Assembly (NCBI GenBank): GCA_020723725.1
Contig: DYIG01000007.1
Coordinates: 1 to 15,704, forward strand
Direction of reading: 5' to 3'
Source: Thermaerobacter marianensis
Lineage (GTDB): Bacteria; Bacillota; Sulfobacillia; DYIH01; DYIG01
Length of the DNA stretch: 15,704 nucleotides
Of this stretch, positions 1 to 6,146 are shown one piece after another. The position numbers and the translations under genes were made by a program. The notes under the pieces were generated by a model, which saw nothing but the letters and a program-made list of their open reading frames with translations, made no database searches and had not been told where the DNA came from. Position 1 is the first letter of the stretch. Every line of letters begins with the position of its first letter.

Positions 1-1242
1 GAAAATGTGCTCCCCGAGCGCTGCCTGAACAACCTTATCATTCCGCAACTCCTGAAGGGCCTCATCCAGGCTGCCAGGGAGGCTTTCGATCCCAAGTTCG
101 GCGCGCTCCCTTGCCGTCATGTGATAAATGTTTCTATCCACTGGGGCAGGCGGGTTCATCTTGTTAATGACCCCGTCCAGTCCAGCCTTTAATGTTACAG
201 CCATGGCCAGGTAGGGGTTACACGAAGGGTCCGGGCTGCGAAGTTCAAGCCGTGTGGACAGGCCGCGCTTCGCCGGGATGCGGATCAGCGGGCTACGGTT
301 TTGCTGGGACCAAGCTATATAGACGGGGGCCTCATATCCCGGGACAAGTCTCTTATACGAGTTCACCAGCGGGTTCGTAATTGCGGTAAAGGCGCGGGCA
401 TGCTTCATCAGGCCACCGATAAAGTGAAGGCAAAGGTCACTAAGCTGCCACTCCTTACTGGGATCGTAAAAGGCGTTGTTGTTCCCATTGAAGAGAGACA
501 TGTGCATGTGCATGCCCGACCCGGCCATGCCAAAAAGGGGCTTGGGCATAAAGGTTGCGTGCAGGCCGTGCTGGGCGGCTATTACACGCACAGCCATACG
601 AAAAGTAACGACGTTGTCGGCCGTCCTGACCGCATCAGCGTATTTGAAATCGATTTCGTGCTGGCCAGGGGCCACCTCGTGGTGTGAAGCCTCTATTTCA
701 AAACCCAGACCCTGAAGGGTTTCGATGATTGCAGCCCTGGCTTCCTCCCCTTTATCGACCGGAGCCATATCAAAATAGGCCGCACTGTCAATGGTCTTGG
801 TTGTTGGGGTGCCGTTTTCATCCTTGAGGAAGAGGAAGAATTCCGGTTCCGGGCCAACGTTTAAGGTGTATCCCATTTCCTCCGCTTCCGCGAGGGCGCG
901 CTTCAGAGTGGACCGAGGACAGCCGATAAACGGGGTCCCATCCGGGTTATAGATGTCACATATCAAGCGAGCCGTCTTGCCGACGCTTCTACCCTTCCAA
1001 TCGAAAACAACAAACGTTGAGGGATCGGGGCGTAAGTACATGTCCGACTCCTCAATACGCACAAACCCTTCTATTGAGGACCCGTCAAACATCAGCTCAC
1101 CAGCCAGTGCTTTGTCGACTTGGCTTACGGGTATATCCACGCTCTTTAGGACCCCGAGAATGTCGGTAAACTGCAAACGGAGAAACTGGATCTTCTCTTC
1201 ACTGATAATTCGCTTTACGTCATCAACAGTGTACTGTCCCAA
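1..1242 (-). CDS. glnA: Glutamine synthetase, type I-alpha (C-terminus off the left edge)
   Basis: ATP-dependent ligation of ammonia to glutamate in the cytoplasm, the main ammonium assimilation step. My reverse-strand translation gives 414 residues with no stop; the family is about 443, so roughly 30 C-terminal residues are missing. Visible motifs: FDGSSIEGF at 52-60, GPEPEFF at 130-136, HHEVAPGQHEIDF at 187-199, NGSGMH-type GSGMH at 241-245, the flap PGYEAP with Glu304, NRSPLIRIP at 315-323. Arg62 is present; in B. subtilis Arg62 mediates glutamine feedback inhibition. The sequence is clearly of the GlnR-controlled I-alpha type, without the adenylylation-type insertion. The start is TTG at 1242: an in-frame TAA sits directly before it and GAGGAGGG lies about 10 bases upstream, so no earlier start is possible. 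It follows glnR by 21 bases, so the two are one operon. Confidence 0.97.
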   Translation of the reverse strand, partial: MGQYTVDDVKRIISEEKIQFLRLQFTDILGVLKSVDIPVSQVDKALAGELMFDGSSIEGFVRIEESDMYLRPDPSTFVVFDWKGRSVGKTARLICDIYNPDGTPFIGCPRSTLKRALAEAEEMGYTLNVGPEPEFFLFLKDENGTPTTKTIDSAAYFDMAPVDKGEEARAAIIETLQGLGFEIEASHHEVAPGQHEIDFKYADAVRTADNVVTFRMAVRVIAAQHGLHATFMPKPLFGMAGSGMHMHMSLFNGNNNAFYDPSKEWQLSDLCLHFIGGLMKHARAFTAITNPLVNSYKRLVPGYEAPVYIAWSQQNRSPLIRIPAKRGLSTRLELRSPDPSCNPYLAMAVTLKAGLDGVINKMNPPAPVDRNIYHMTARERAELGIESLPGSLDEALQELRNDKVVQAALGEHIF

Positions 1243-1263
1243 TTAGGAATTTCCCTCCTCTAT

Positions 1264-1662
1264 TTATGCCCCATCATCCTCATCCCTCCGGCGACGCAGG
1301 ATTTCCATGAGGCGTGCCTCGTCGGTTACGGGGTAAAGGGACCTCAATCTCCCCCCAGCGGAGTCCGCTGGCGGGGAATACCCCTGCTTTTCAGGGTGGT
1401 TTCCCCCCTCCCCTGTCACCTCTCTGTCGACAAATTCTTTGATATTCTGCAGACTAATTCCTTCTGCCAGCAATTTTTTTATCAATTGAAGGCGCTCTAC
1501 CTGTGCCCTGGAGTAAAGACGCTGTTTCCCTGAGGTGCGAGCAGGGTTAATCAAACCCTTCCGCTCGTAGTAGCGGATCTGCCTGGCGGTGAGTCCCGCA
1601 AGCCTTTCCACTGAGCCTATTGGATAGACGGGTATCTCACGGTCATTGCGCTGGTTGTCCAT
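1264..1662 (-). CDS. glnR: GlnR, MerR-family nitrogen regulator
   Basis: Transcriptional regulator of nitrogen genes, here 132 residues (B. subtilis GlnR is about 135). The N-terminal winged-helix MerR domain is clear: YPIGSVERLAGLTARQIRYY followed by ERKGLI and the RLYSRAQVERL segment. A basic/acidic C-terminal tail (RRRRDEDDGA) corresponds to the tail that, in Bacillus, is autoinhibitory and senses feedback-inhibited glutamine synthetase. I chose ATG at 1662 because GGGAG lies about 8 bases before it and the family starts near here; an upstream ATG at 1725 would add 21 unconserved residues and has its GGAGG only one base away. It lies immediately upstream of glnA and downstream of a perfect GlnR operator (1750-1766), so it very likely autoregulates the glnRA operon. 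Confidence 0.93.
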   Translation of the reverse strand: MDNQRNDREIPVYPIGSVERLAGLTARQIRYYERKGLINPARTSGKQRLYSRAQVERLQLIKKLLAEGISLQNIKEFVDREVTGEGGNHPEKQGYSPPADSAGGRLRSLYPVTDEARLMEILRRRRDEDDGA

Positions 1663-1749
1663 GCGATTACTCCCGGTTATAGTTTTTGTTAGGTATGAGG
1701 TATATTTCGCCAGGATTTCTAACATTCCTCCGGCGAGAAGGAAGTAATT

Positions 1750-1766
1750 TGTAAACTACTTTGACA
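1750..1766 (-). promoter_or_regulatory. GlnR operator (GlnR/TnrA box) upstream of glnRA
   Basis: The 17 bases match the known Bacillus GlnR/TnrA consensus TGTNAN7TNACA at every fixed position (TGTAA, seven bases, TGACA). The site is symmetric, so it reads on both strands. It is centred about 96 bases upstream of the glnR start codon, between carbonic anhydrase and glnR. I could not assign a convincing -35/-10 pair beside it, although TTTACA on the minus strand lies within the box and could be a -35 element, as in B. subtilis glnRA where the operator overlaps -35. Confidence 0.82.
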
Positions 1767-1772
1767 CGGGGG

Positions 1773-1782
1773 ACAGGCCTGT
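1773..1782. repeat. 10-bp perfect palindrome next to the GlnR box
   Basis: ACAGGCCTGT is its own reverse complement, with G-rich and TCC flanks that extend it by wobble pairs. It lies 6 bases from the GlnR operator, in the short gap between carbonic anhydrase and glnR. It has no loop and no U-tract, so it is not a typical terminator; it may be an operator half-site or chance. Confidence 0.4.
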
Positions 1783-1801
1783 TCCACTTAACTAAGGCCC
1801 T

Positions 1802-2341
1802 TTATTCTTTTATGAGGTAAAGCAGGTTGTCCTCTACACGGTACAAAAGTGGGGCAACCGTGATTTTGGGGTACCGCTGACGAAGACTCGCCACCTGTTT
1901 TAGCACAAAGTCGATTTCCTCTGAGATCTCAAACAATGGGGCGAAACTATGGAAGTGTGCCAGTGCCCAATCGTGGTCCCACCCGGCCTTCTCAACAAGA
2001 CCTGAAACAAAGGCTTCCTTTTTGGACGCTACATTGACCATTCCACAATTGGTATGACCAATTACCGCAAGGGCCTTTACACCACCCACGCTTATGGCAT
2101 ATGAAATTGTAAACTCACTATGGGAAAGGTTTGCACCGCCAGAGCGGATGACATAGGCAAACTTGGCGGGCAGCTGGAGGTTTTTCCGGTGATCCATACA
2201 CATGCCAATTAGCATCTCTGCTTGGTTATAGCTACCAAATGGGGCGCCTAGATTATGGTACTTAAGGAGTCTTTCCACCGGGGTTCCCCGGTAATCTGGG
2301 AGAATGTCGTCGGCCGCATTAACGGGCAGCAGGCGATCCAT
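1802..2341 (-). CDS. Beta-class carbonic anhydrase family protein
   Basis: Predicted zinc enzyme interconverting CO2 and bicarbonate in the cytoplasm; 179 residues. The beta-class zinc ligand pattern is intact: CMDHR at 48-52 (Cys48, Asp50-Arg52 dyad) and HTNCG at 96-100 (His96, Cys99). The usual IRTAGN stretch is IRSGGAN here (66-71), so it belongs to a divergent clade rather than the classical CynT/Can group. Starts with ATG preceded by AAAGGGG. It sits between the spoVK-like gene and glnR, where B. subtilis has hflX and ynbB. In an anaerobe it could supply bicarbonate for carboxylations or CO2 for autotrophic fixation; this is inference. Confidence 0.88.
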   Translation of the reverse strand: MDRLLPVNAADDILPDYRGTPVERLLKYHNLGAPFGSYNQAEMLIGMCMDHRKNLQLPAKFAYVIRSGGANLSHSEFTISYAISVGGVKALAVIGHTNCGMVNVASKKEAFVSGLVEKAGWDHDWALAHFHSFAPLFEISEEIDFVLKQVASLRQRYPKITVAPLLYRVEDNLLYLIKE

Positions 2342-2366
2342 AAGAATAACCCCTTTAGATTCACGA

Positions 2367-2394
2367 TTTATACTTCATAGATTACTCACGTAAA
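2367..2394 (-). promoter_or_regulatory. Candidate promoter for the carbonic anhydrase gene
   Basis: On the minus strand TTTACG (-35) is followed after 16 bases by TATAAA (-10), about 25 bases upstream of the start codon. A second, upstream candidate is TTGACG at 2419-2424 with GTATAT at 2395-2400 (18-base spacer). Either fits a vegetative sigma factor; the 109-base gap after spoVK supports independent initiation. Confidence 0.45.
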
Positions 2395-2450
2395 ATATAC
2401 CGTTAACCTATAGGGTAGCGTCAAGGCACTTAAGCTCTAGTGAAAAAGTA

Positions 2451-3551
2451 CTAACGATATGCGCCCAAAACGGAGTCGCCTTGTATCAATAAGGCCTGCC
2501 GGATGTCGGCCAGATTTATGGTGACCATATCATCCCTTTTACAGCAACGCCCCTCCTTAAGACGGACCGCTTGCCGCCTGATGGCTTTCTCTACTATATT
2601 GCGGATCAACCGGGCGTTCCCCTGGCTGATTACCCGGTCCATACCGGGCTCCTTGAGCCAGGTCAGAACCCTCATGCGCGCATCGGGATCCAGCCGGTAG
2701 TCGCGTTCCCGGAGCATGTGTTCGATTATCATCATGAGCTCCGATACGGTGTAATCGGGGAAATCTATATGCACAGGGAACCTCGAACGGAGCCCTGGAT
2801 TCTGACGGAGGAACCACTCCATTTCATCGTGGTATCCAGCCAGAATCACCACCAGCTCATTTTTGTGATCCTCCATGCCCTTAACCAGCGTGTCAATAGC
2901 CTCCTTGCCGAAATCCTTCTCCCCCCCGCGAGCAAGGGAATAGGCCTCATCGATAAACAGGACCCCACCAACGGCCTTCTTGATGTGTTCGCGCGTCTTT
3001 TGAGCGGTATGGCCGATGAACTCCCCTACCAGGTCCGCCCTCTCAACGGACACAATGTGTCCCTTCTCCAGGAACCCTAATTCTTTAAGCATTCGACCGA
3101 TAATTCCGGCCACAGTGGTCTTGCCTGTGCCAGGGTTACCCTTGAAAACCATATGGAGGACCTGGGGCTCGGCCTTCAAGCCGGATTCCCTGCGCCTTTG
3201 CTGGACCCACAGGAATGCCTCGAATTCATAAATCAATTCCTTGACTTTACGCAGGCCAATAAGTTCGTTGAGCTCCTTTGAAACTGAGCTTGCCGGGATG
3301 TTAATCGTGCCAACATGGCAGTTTGTTCGGCCATTCAGGGGTTCCTGTGCCTGGCCATTGCGGAGTTTCCCAGGTCTTACGTGACCATTTTCAACTACCG
3401 AAAGGTCCGTTTTCACACCATTACCCCTCTTCTCTTCCAGGAGAAGGCGGAATGCCTCCCTCCCGGAGATACTCCCCCGCTCCAGGAGGCGCGCAATATC
3501 ATGAAAAGCCATGCCGCAGCCTGGACCGCCTCCGGTTCGAGACCCACTCAT
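2451..3551 (-). CDS. spoVK: SpoVK/CbbX-family AAA+ ATPase (stage V sporulation protein K-like)
   Basis: Hexameric-type AAA+ ATPase; B. subtilis SpoVK is needed for spore maturation, and CbbX relatives are Rubisco activases. Numbering from the longest ORF (ATG at 3566, 371 residues): Walker A GNPGTGKTT at 143-151, a pore-loop-like EFIGHTAQ at 182-189, Walker B VLFIDEAYSL at 202-211, arginine finger region NPGLRSRFP at 256-264, sensor-2 GNARLIRN at 316-323. About 90 poorly conserved residues precede the ATPase domain, longer than in B. subtilis (about 320 total). Start uncertain: ATG at 3551 has GGGTGG 7 bases upstream and is used here; ATG at 3566 has no clear ribosome site, and ATG at 3512 is also possible. 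Position upstream of glnRA matches B. subtilis and favours SpoVK over CbbX; no Rubisco gene is seen. Confidence 0.85.
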   Translation of the reverse strand: MSGSRTGGGPGCGMAFHDIARLLERGSISGREAFRLLLEEKRGNGVKTDLSVVENGHVRPGKLRNGQAQEPLNGRTNCHVGTINIPASSVSKELNELIGLRKVKELIYEFEAFLWVQQRRRESGLKAEPQVLHMVFKGNPGTGKTTVAGIIGRMLKELGFLEKGHIVSVERADLVGEFIGHTAQKTREHIKKAVGGVLFIDEAYSLARGGEKDFGKEAIDTLVKGMEDHKNELVVILAGYHDEMEWFLRQNPGLRSRFPVHIDFPDYTVSELMMIIEHMLRERDYRLDPDARMRVLTWLKEPGMDRVISQGNARLIRNIVEKAIRRQAVRLKEGRCCKRDDMVTINLADIRQALLIQGDSVLGAYR

Positions 3552-3625
3552 CACGCGACCACCCATTGAGGCATTTTACGGCTCGAGGAACATGTTCGGT
3601 GCCTGACCCACTACCCGGCGAGACC

Positions 3626-5275
3626 TTAATCATCGTCATCTTTTTCGTCGTCGCCATGACCACCGCCCTCTTTACCACGTCCGAAACCGTGGCAGGCCGA
3701 ACAGGGCTGCGCCTGTTTCAGGCTGCTAGGGTGGCAGTCCGTGCATGTCAGGTGTTCCATATGCTCGCCGAATTCTGGTATTCTAGGGTGCCGGAAGGTC
3801 GATGGTTCCCAGGCCTTTGTCGAATGGCAGCTCGAACACGACATGCCGTTGGTGCTTCTGTGGAACCAGTCTCGCGGTGCTGAGTGACAGGAACTGCAGG
3901 ACTGACCCGTTGCCTCACTGTGGCTGAAACTCACGCTATCCCACTTCTGAGTCGACTTGTGACAAGAGGCGCAACTCGTCGACTGGATCCCGGAGTGTGC
4001 CTTCTTGCCCTCTGCGGCATGACACTGACTACAATTCCGCTCCTTACCAGCATTAAGGTATTGGTGATCAAACTTGGCCGGTTTCCAGGCCTTCGTGCCG
4101 TGGCAGGCCTTGCAGTCGTTGCTTACGTTGGCATGCAGACTTCCTCGGGGAACGGAATGGCAATCCGTACAGGCCTGGCCCCTTACCTCGTTATGAGTGA
4201 AGCTAATCTCCTCCCACGACTTGGTTGACTTGTGGCAGGAATCGCAGGTCGTAGACTTGATATCAGGGTGCGCCTTTCGGCTGTCCTGGGCGTGGCAGCG
4301 GTTACAGTCCTTCTCCAAGCCCTGTTTAACCAGCTGATGATCGAATTCAGCCGGCTTCCACTTATTGACGTTATGGCAGGCCTGACAATCATCGCTCACC
4401 GAAGCATGGAGATCACCCTCCGGGATGGCATGGCAAGACACGCAGGAAACATTGGGTACAGCCTCGTGGTCAATGCCGATGTCCTTCCAGGACTCCGTGG
4501 ACGAGTGACAGGCTGAACAACCCTCATATCTAATATCCGGGTGGGCTTCCGTAGCCTCAGTGCCATGGCATTCGCGACAGGCAGGTCGTGTTGCGGGATT
4601 CCCTCCTATACCCGCGCCCACAGCGATGAGATCGTGTTTGAATTCAGCCGGTTTCCAGCGCTCCACGTCGTGGCAGGCCGCACAATCGGAATCACGTGCG
4701 CCCTGTTCCTTGGGCAAGGAAACGTGGAAATCCTTTGTGGGGCCAAGGTGGCAGCTGGCACAGGGTTTCTCGGATACATCCCGGTGACTGAAGGAGACCC
4801 GTTCCCAGTCCTTGAAGTCGTGACACGCCTTGCAGTTGCTATCATCCATAAAAGGGTGGGCTTCCTTGCCCTCTGCCAGGTGGCACTTATTACAGTTCGT
4901 TGTTCCCGATTCGTGATAAGCCAGTGTGATTATCCCGTTTTCCCCTTTATGTTCAGTGTGGCAGTCAAGGCATTTCTCGCCGTCCGGGGCGGAATGCATT
5001 GATGCCACCGCGGGTGAGACCTTGGTCGCGCCCCGGCCTTCAAGGTCCGCCATGATATGGCAATCGCCACCCAGGCAGCCATTTGCTATGGCACCCTTGA
5101 ACGGCGAATGACATGTCATGCAAGTGGCTTTGTCATGGTCCTTGATAACCTCTCCAGGAGAGTAAAGGCTTGTGCTCAGCCTTGAACTCAGACCGCTTCC
5201 AAACGCCAGCGCAGAGGCTGAAATTAAAGCGGTAATAATCACGGCAATATAAAAAGACTTAGGAGCGTTATTCAA
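3626..5275 (-). CDS. Exported multiheme c-type cytochrome, up to 21 hemes
   Basis: Predicted extracytoplasmic electron carrier of 549 residues. An N-terminal hydrophobic segment (about 8-25) ending in ALAFG is a signal peptide or anchor. I count 20 CXXCH motifs and one CX4CH (Cys67, Cys72, His73). Layout: a head with three sites (52-106), four tandem modules (128-232, 233-323, 324-414, 415-510) each with four CXXCH, and a tail with two (511-529). In every module each CXXCH is followed by one extra conserved histidine (KAH, FSH/FDH-like, LH/FH, FxH), as expected for bis-histidine hemes. The C-terminus is glycine and aspartate rich (DDEKDDDD). Start is TTG at 5275 with GGGGG 8 bases upstream. 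No maturation gene is nearby. Such proteins serve extracellular or transenvelope electron transfer in Firmicutes such as Thermincola; the partner and acceptor are unknown. Confidence 0.92.
   Translation of the reverse strand: MNNAPKSFYIAVIITALISASALAFGSGLSSRLSTSLYSPGEVIKDHDKATCMTCHSPFKGAIANGCLGGDCHIMADLEGRGATKVSPAVASMHSAPDGEKCLDCHTEHKGENGIITLAYHESGTTNCNKCHLAEGKEAHPFMDDSNCKACHDFKDWERVSFSHRDVSEKPCASCHLGPTKDFHVSLPKEQGARDSDCAACHDVERWKPAEFKHDLIAVGAGIGGNPATRPACRECHGTEATEAHPDIRYEGCSACHSSTESWKDIGIDHEAVPNVSCVSCHAIPEGDLHASVSDDCQACHNVNKWKPAEFDHQLVKQGLEKDCNRCHAQDSRKAHPDIKSTTCDSCHKSTKSWEEISFTHNEVRGQACTDCHSVPRGSLHANVSNDCKACHGTKAWKPAKFDHQYLNAGKERNCSQCHAAEGKKAHSGIQSTSCASCHKSTQKWDSVSFSHSEATGQSCSSCHSAPRDWFHRSTNGMSCSSCHSTKAWEPSTFRHPRIPEFGEHMEHLTCTDCHPSSLKQAQPCSACHGFGRGKEGGGHGDDEKDDDD
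3746..4033 (-). repeat. Cytochrome tetraheme module 4 (96 codons)
   Basis: Residues 415-510. Four CXXCH sites and the extra histidines KAH, FSH, WFH, FRH. The end diverges into EFGEHMEHLT, leading to the two-heme tail. Confidence 0.8.
4034..4306 (-). repeat. Cytochrome tetraheme module 3 (91 codons)
   Basis: Residues 324-414. Four CXXCH sites and the extra histidines KAH, FTH, SLH, FDH. Closest to module 2 (same 91-residue period), which points to a recent internal duplication. Confidence 0.85.
4307..4579 (-). repeat. Cytochrome tetraheme module 2 (91 codons)
   Basis: Residues 233-323. Four CXXCH sites and the extra histidines EAH, IDH, DLH, FDH. Exactly the same length as module 3, with the shared WKPAEFDHQ/WKPAKFDHQ signature. 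Confidence 0.85.
4580..4894 (-). repeat. Cytochrome tetraheme module 1 (105 codons)
   Basis: Residues 128-232 of the cytochrome. Four CXXCH sites and histidines EAH, FSH, DFH, FKH. Longer than modules 2 and 3 because of insertions before the third-to-fourth heme segment (LPKEQGA) and at the end (GAGIGGNPATR). Confidence 0.8.
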
Positions 5276-5393
5276 AGCAATACCCCCGGAAAAGTTATCT
5301 TTAAAAATGATTCGAAGGAATTCTTAAATTTGTGTTTAAAACAGAGCAATTACCTTAAATAACCACTTAGGGTGGGCCTTTTTCATCGGGCCT

Positions 5394-6146
5394 TTAACGC
5401 GCTGCTGCCCATGCCTCGCGGTCCACAAGCCACGTCAGGGTCCCGTGAACCGGCTGCACAAGCTGTGCCGGGGTTTGTTCAAATGTTTGGGCTTCATTGC
5501 ACTTCCTGTTCAGCGTGGCGGCAAGCGCCTTACCTTTCCCCTTGCCGCTTACCAGAAACATAACATACTCGGCTGCACAGAGCACCGGCAGGGTGAGGGT
5601 TATGCGATAGGACCCCAGGTGTGTCACATAGGGGGCGGCTACCAGACGCTGCTTCTCGTGAAGCGCCGGGGAATTCGGGAATATAGACGCTGTATGGCCA
5701 TCCTCACCCAGCCCCAGCAGGATCAGATCGAACCGTGGTTCGCCGGACAAGTCTGGGTTATCAAAGGACCGGCGGATCTCCCTCTCGTAGGCTAAGGCGG
5801 CATTTTCAGGGTCTCCGGTGGTCGGCATGGGGTGAACATTCCCCGGCGGGATCGTAACCCGTGAGAGAAGGGCTTCGTAAGCCATGCGGTAATTGCTGTC
5901 GGGGTGGTCTTTGGGCACCCAGCGTTCATCACCCCAGAAGACCTCGACCTGCTTCCAAGAAACCTTACCAGCAAACGGCTCGGTCGACAGAATGCGGTAC
6001 ATCTCCCTGGGGGTACGGCCGCCGGCCAGGGCCATACGAAAACAACCGCGCATCTTGCTCGCCTGAGCAGCCAACCTGGCAAAACGGTCAGCCCCTTCCC
6101 TCGCCAATTCCTCGCTATTACGGCAAAGGAAAACCCCTTCCTTCAT
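5394..6146 (-). CDS. pgl: 6-phosphogluconolactonase
   Basis: Hydrolyses 6-phosphogluconolactone to 6-phosphogluconate, the second step of the oxidative pentose phosphate pathway (cytoplasm). 250 residues from ATG at 6146. Motifs: ALAGGRTPREMY at 39-50, FWGDERWVPKDHPDSNYRM at 70-88, LGLGEDGHTASIFP at 144-157, and the downstream RITLTLPVL at 181-189, all typical of the SugarP isomerase/Pgl (DevB) family. The chosen ATG overlaps the zwf stop codon as ATGA, with GGTGG about 8 bases before it, which predicts translational coupling; a TTG at 6161 would add 5 residues. Last gene of the gnd-zwf-pgl operon. Confidence 0.95.
   Translation of the reverse strand: MKEGVFLCRNSEELAREGADRFARLAAQASKMRGCFRMALAGGRTPREMYRILSTEPFAGKVSWKQVEVFWGDERWVPKDHPDSNYRMAYEALLSRVTIPPGNVHPMPTTGDPENAALAYEREIRRSFDNPDLSGEPRFDLILLGLGEDGHTASIFPNSPALHEKQRLVAAPYVTHLGSYRITLTLPVLCAAEYVMFLVSGKGKGKALAATLNRKCNEAQTFEQTPAQLVQPVHGTLTWLVDREAWAAAR

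Noticed and set aside
301..687. 128-codon plus-strand ORF opposite glnA
   Set aside because: The minus strand encodes strongly conserved glutamine synthetase here; the plus ORF is a shadow.
2451..3551. CbbX Rubisco activase identity for the AAA+ protein
   Set aside because: No Rubisco or Calvin-cycle gene is seen and the location before glnRA matches spoVK; SpoVK-like is the simpler call, although the families are homologous.
3588..3597. Palindrome GAACATGTTC upstream of the spoVK-like gene, resembling a LexA/DinR box
   Set aside because: The Gram-positive LexA box needs four bases between GAAC and GTTC; here there are only two, so the half-sites are out of phase. No SOS gene is adjacent.
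5333..5343. TGTTT-A-AAACA type inverted repeat upstream of the cytochrome as an FNR/Rex/CRP site
   Set aside because: It does not match the FNR (TTGAT-N4-ATCAA), Rex or CRP consensus; the region is simply AT-rich and no clear -35/-10 pair could be fixed.
5361..5386. Hairpin CCAC-TTAGG-GTGG followed by GCCTTTTT as a terminator on the plus strand
   Set aside because: Only four base pairs, and no plus-strand gene ends there. On the minus strand, after pgl, the same stem lacks a clean U-tract, so I do not call a terminator.
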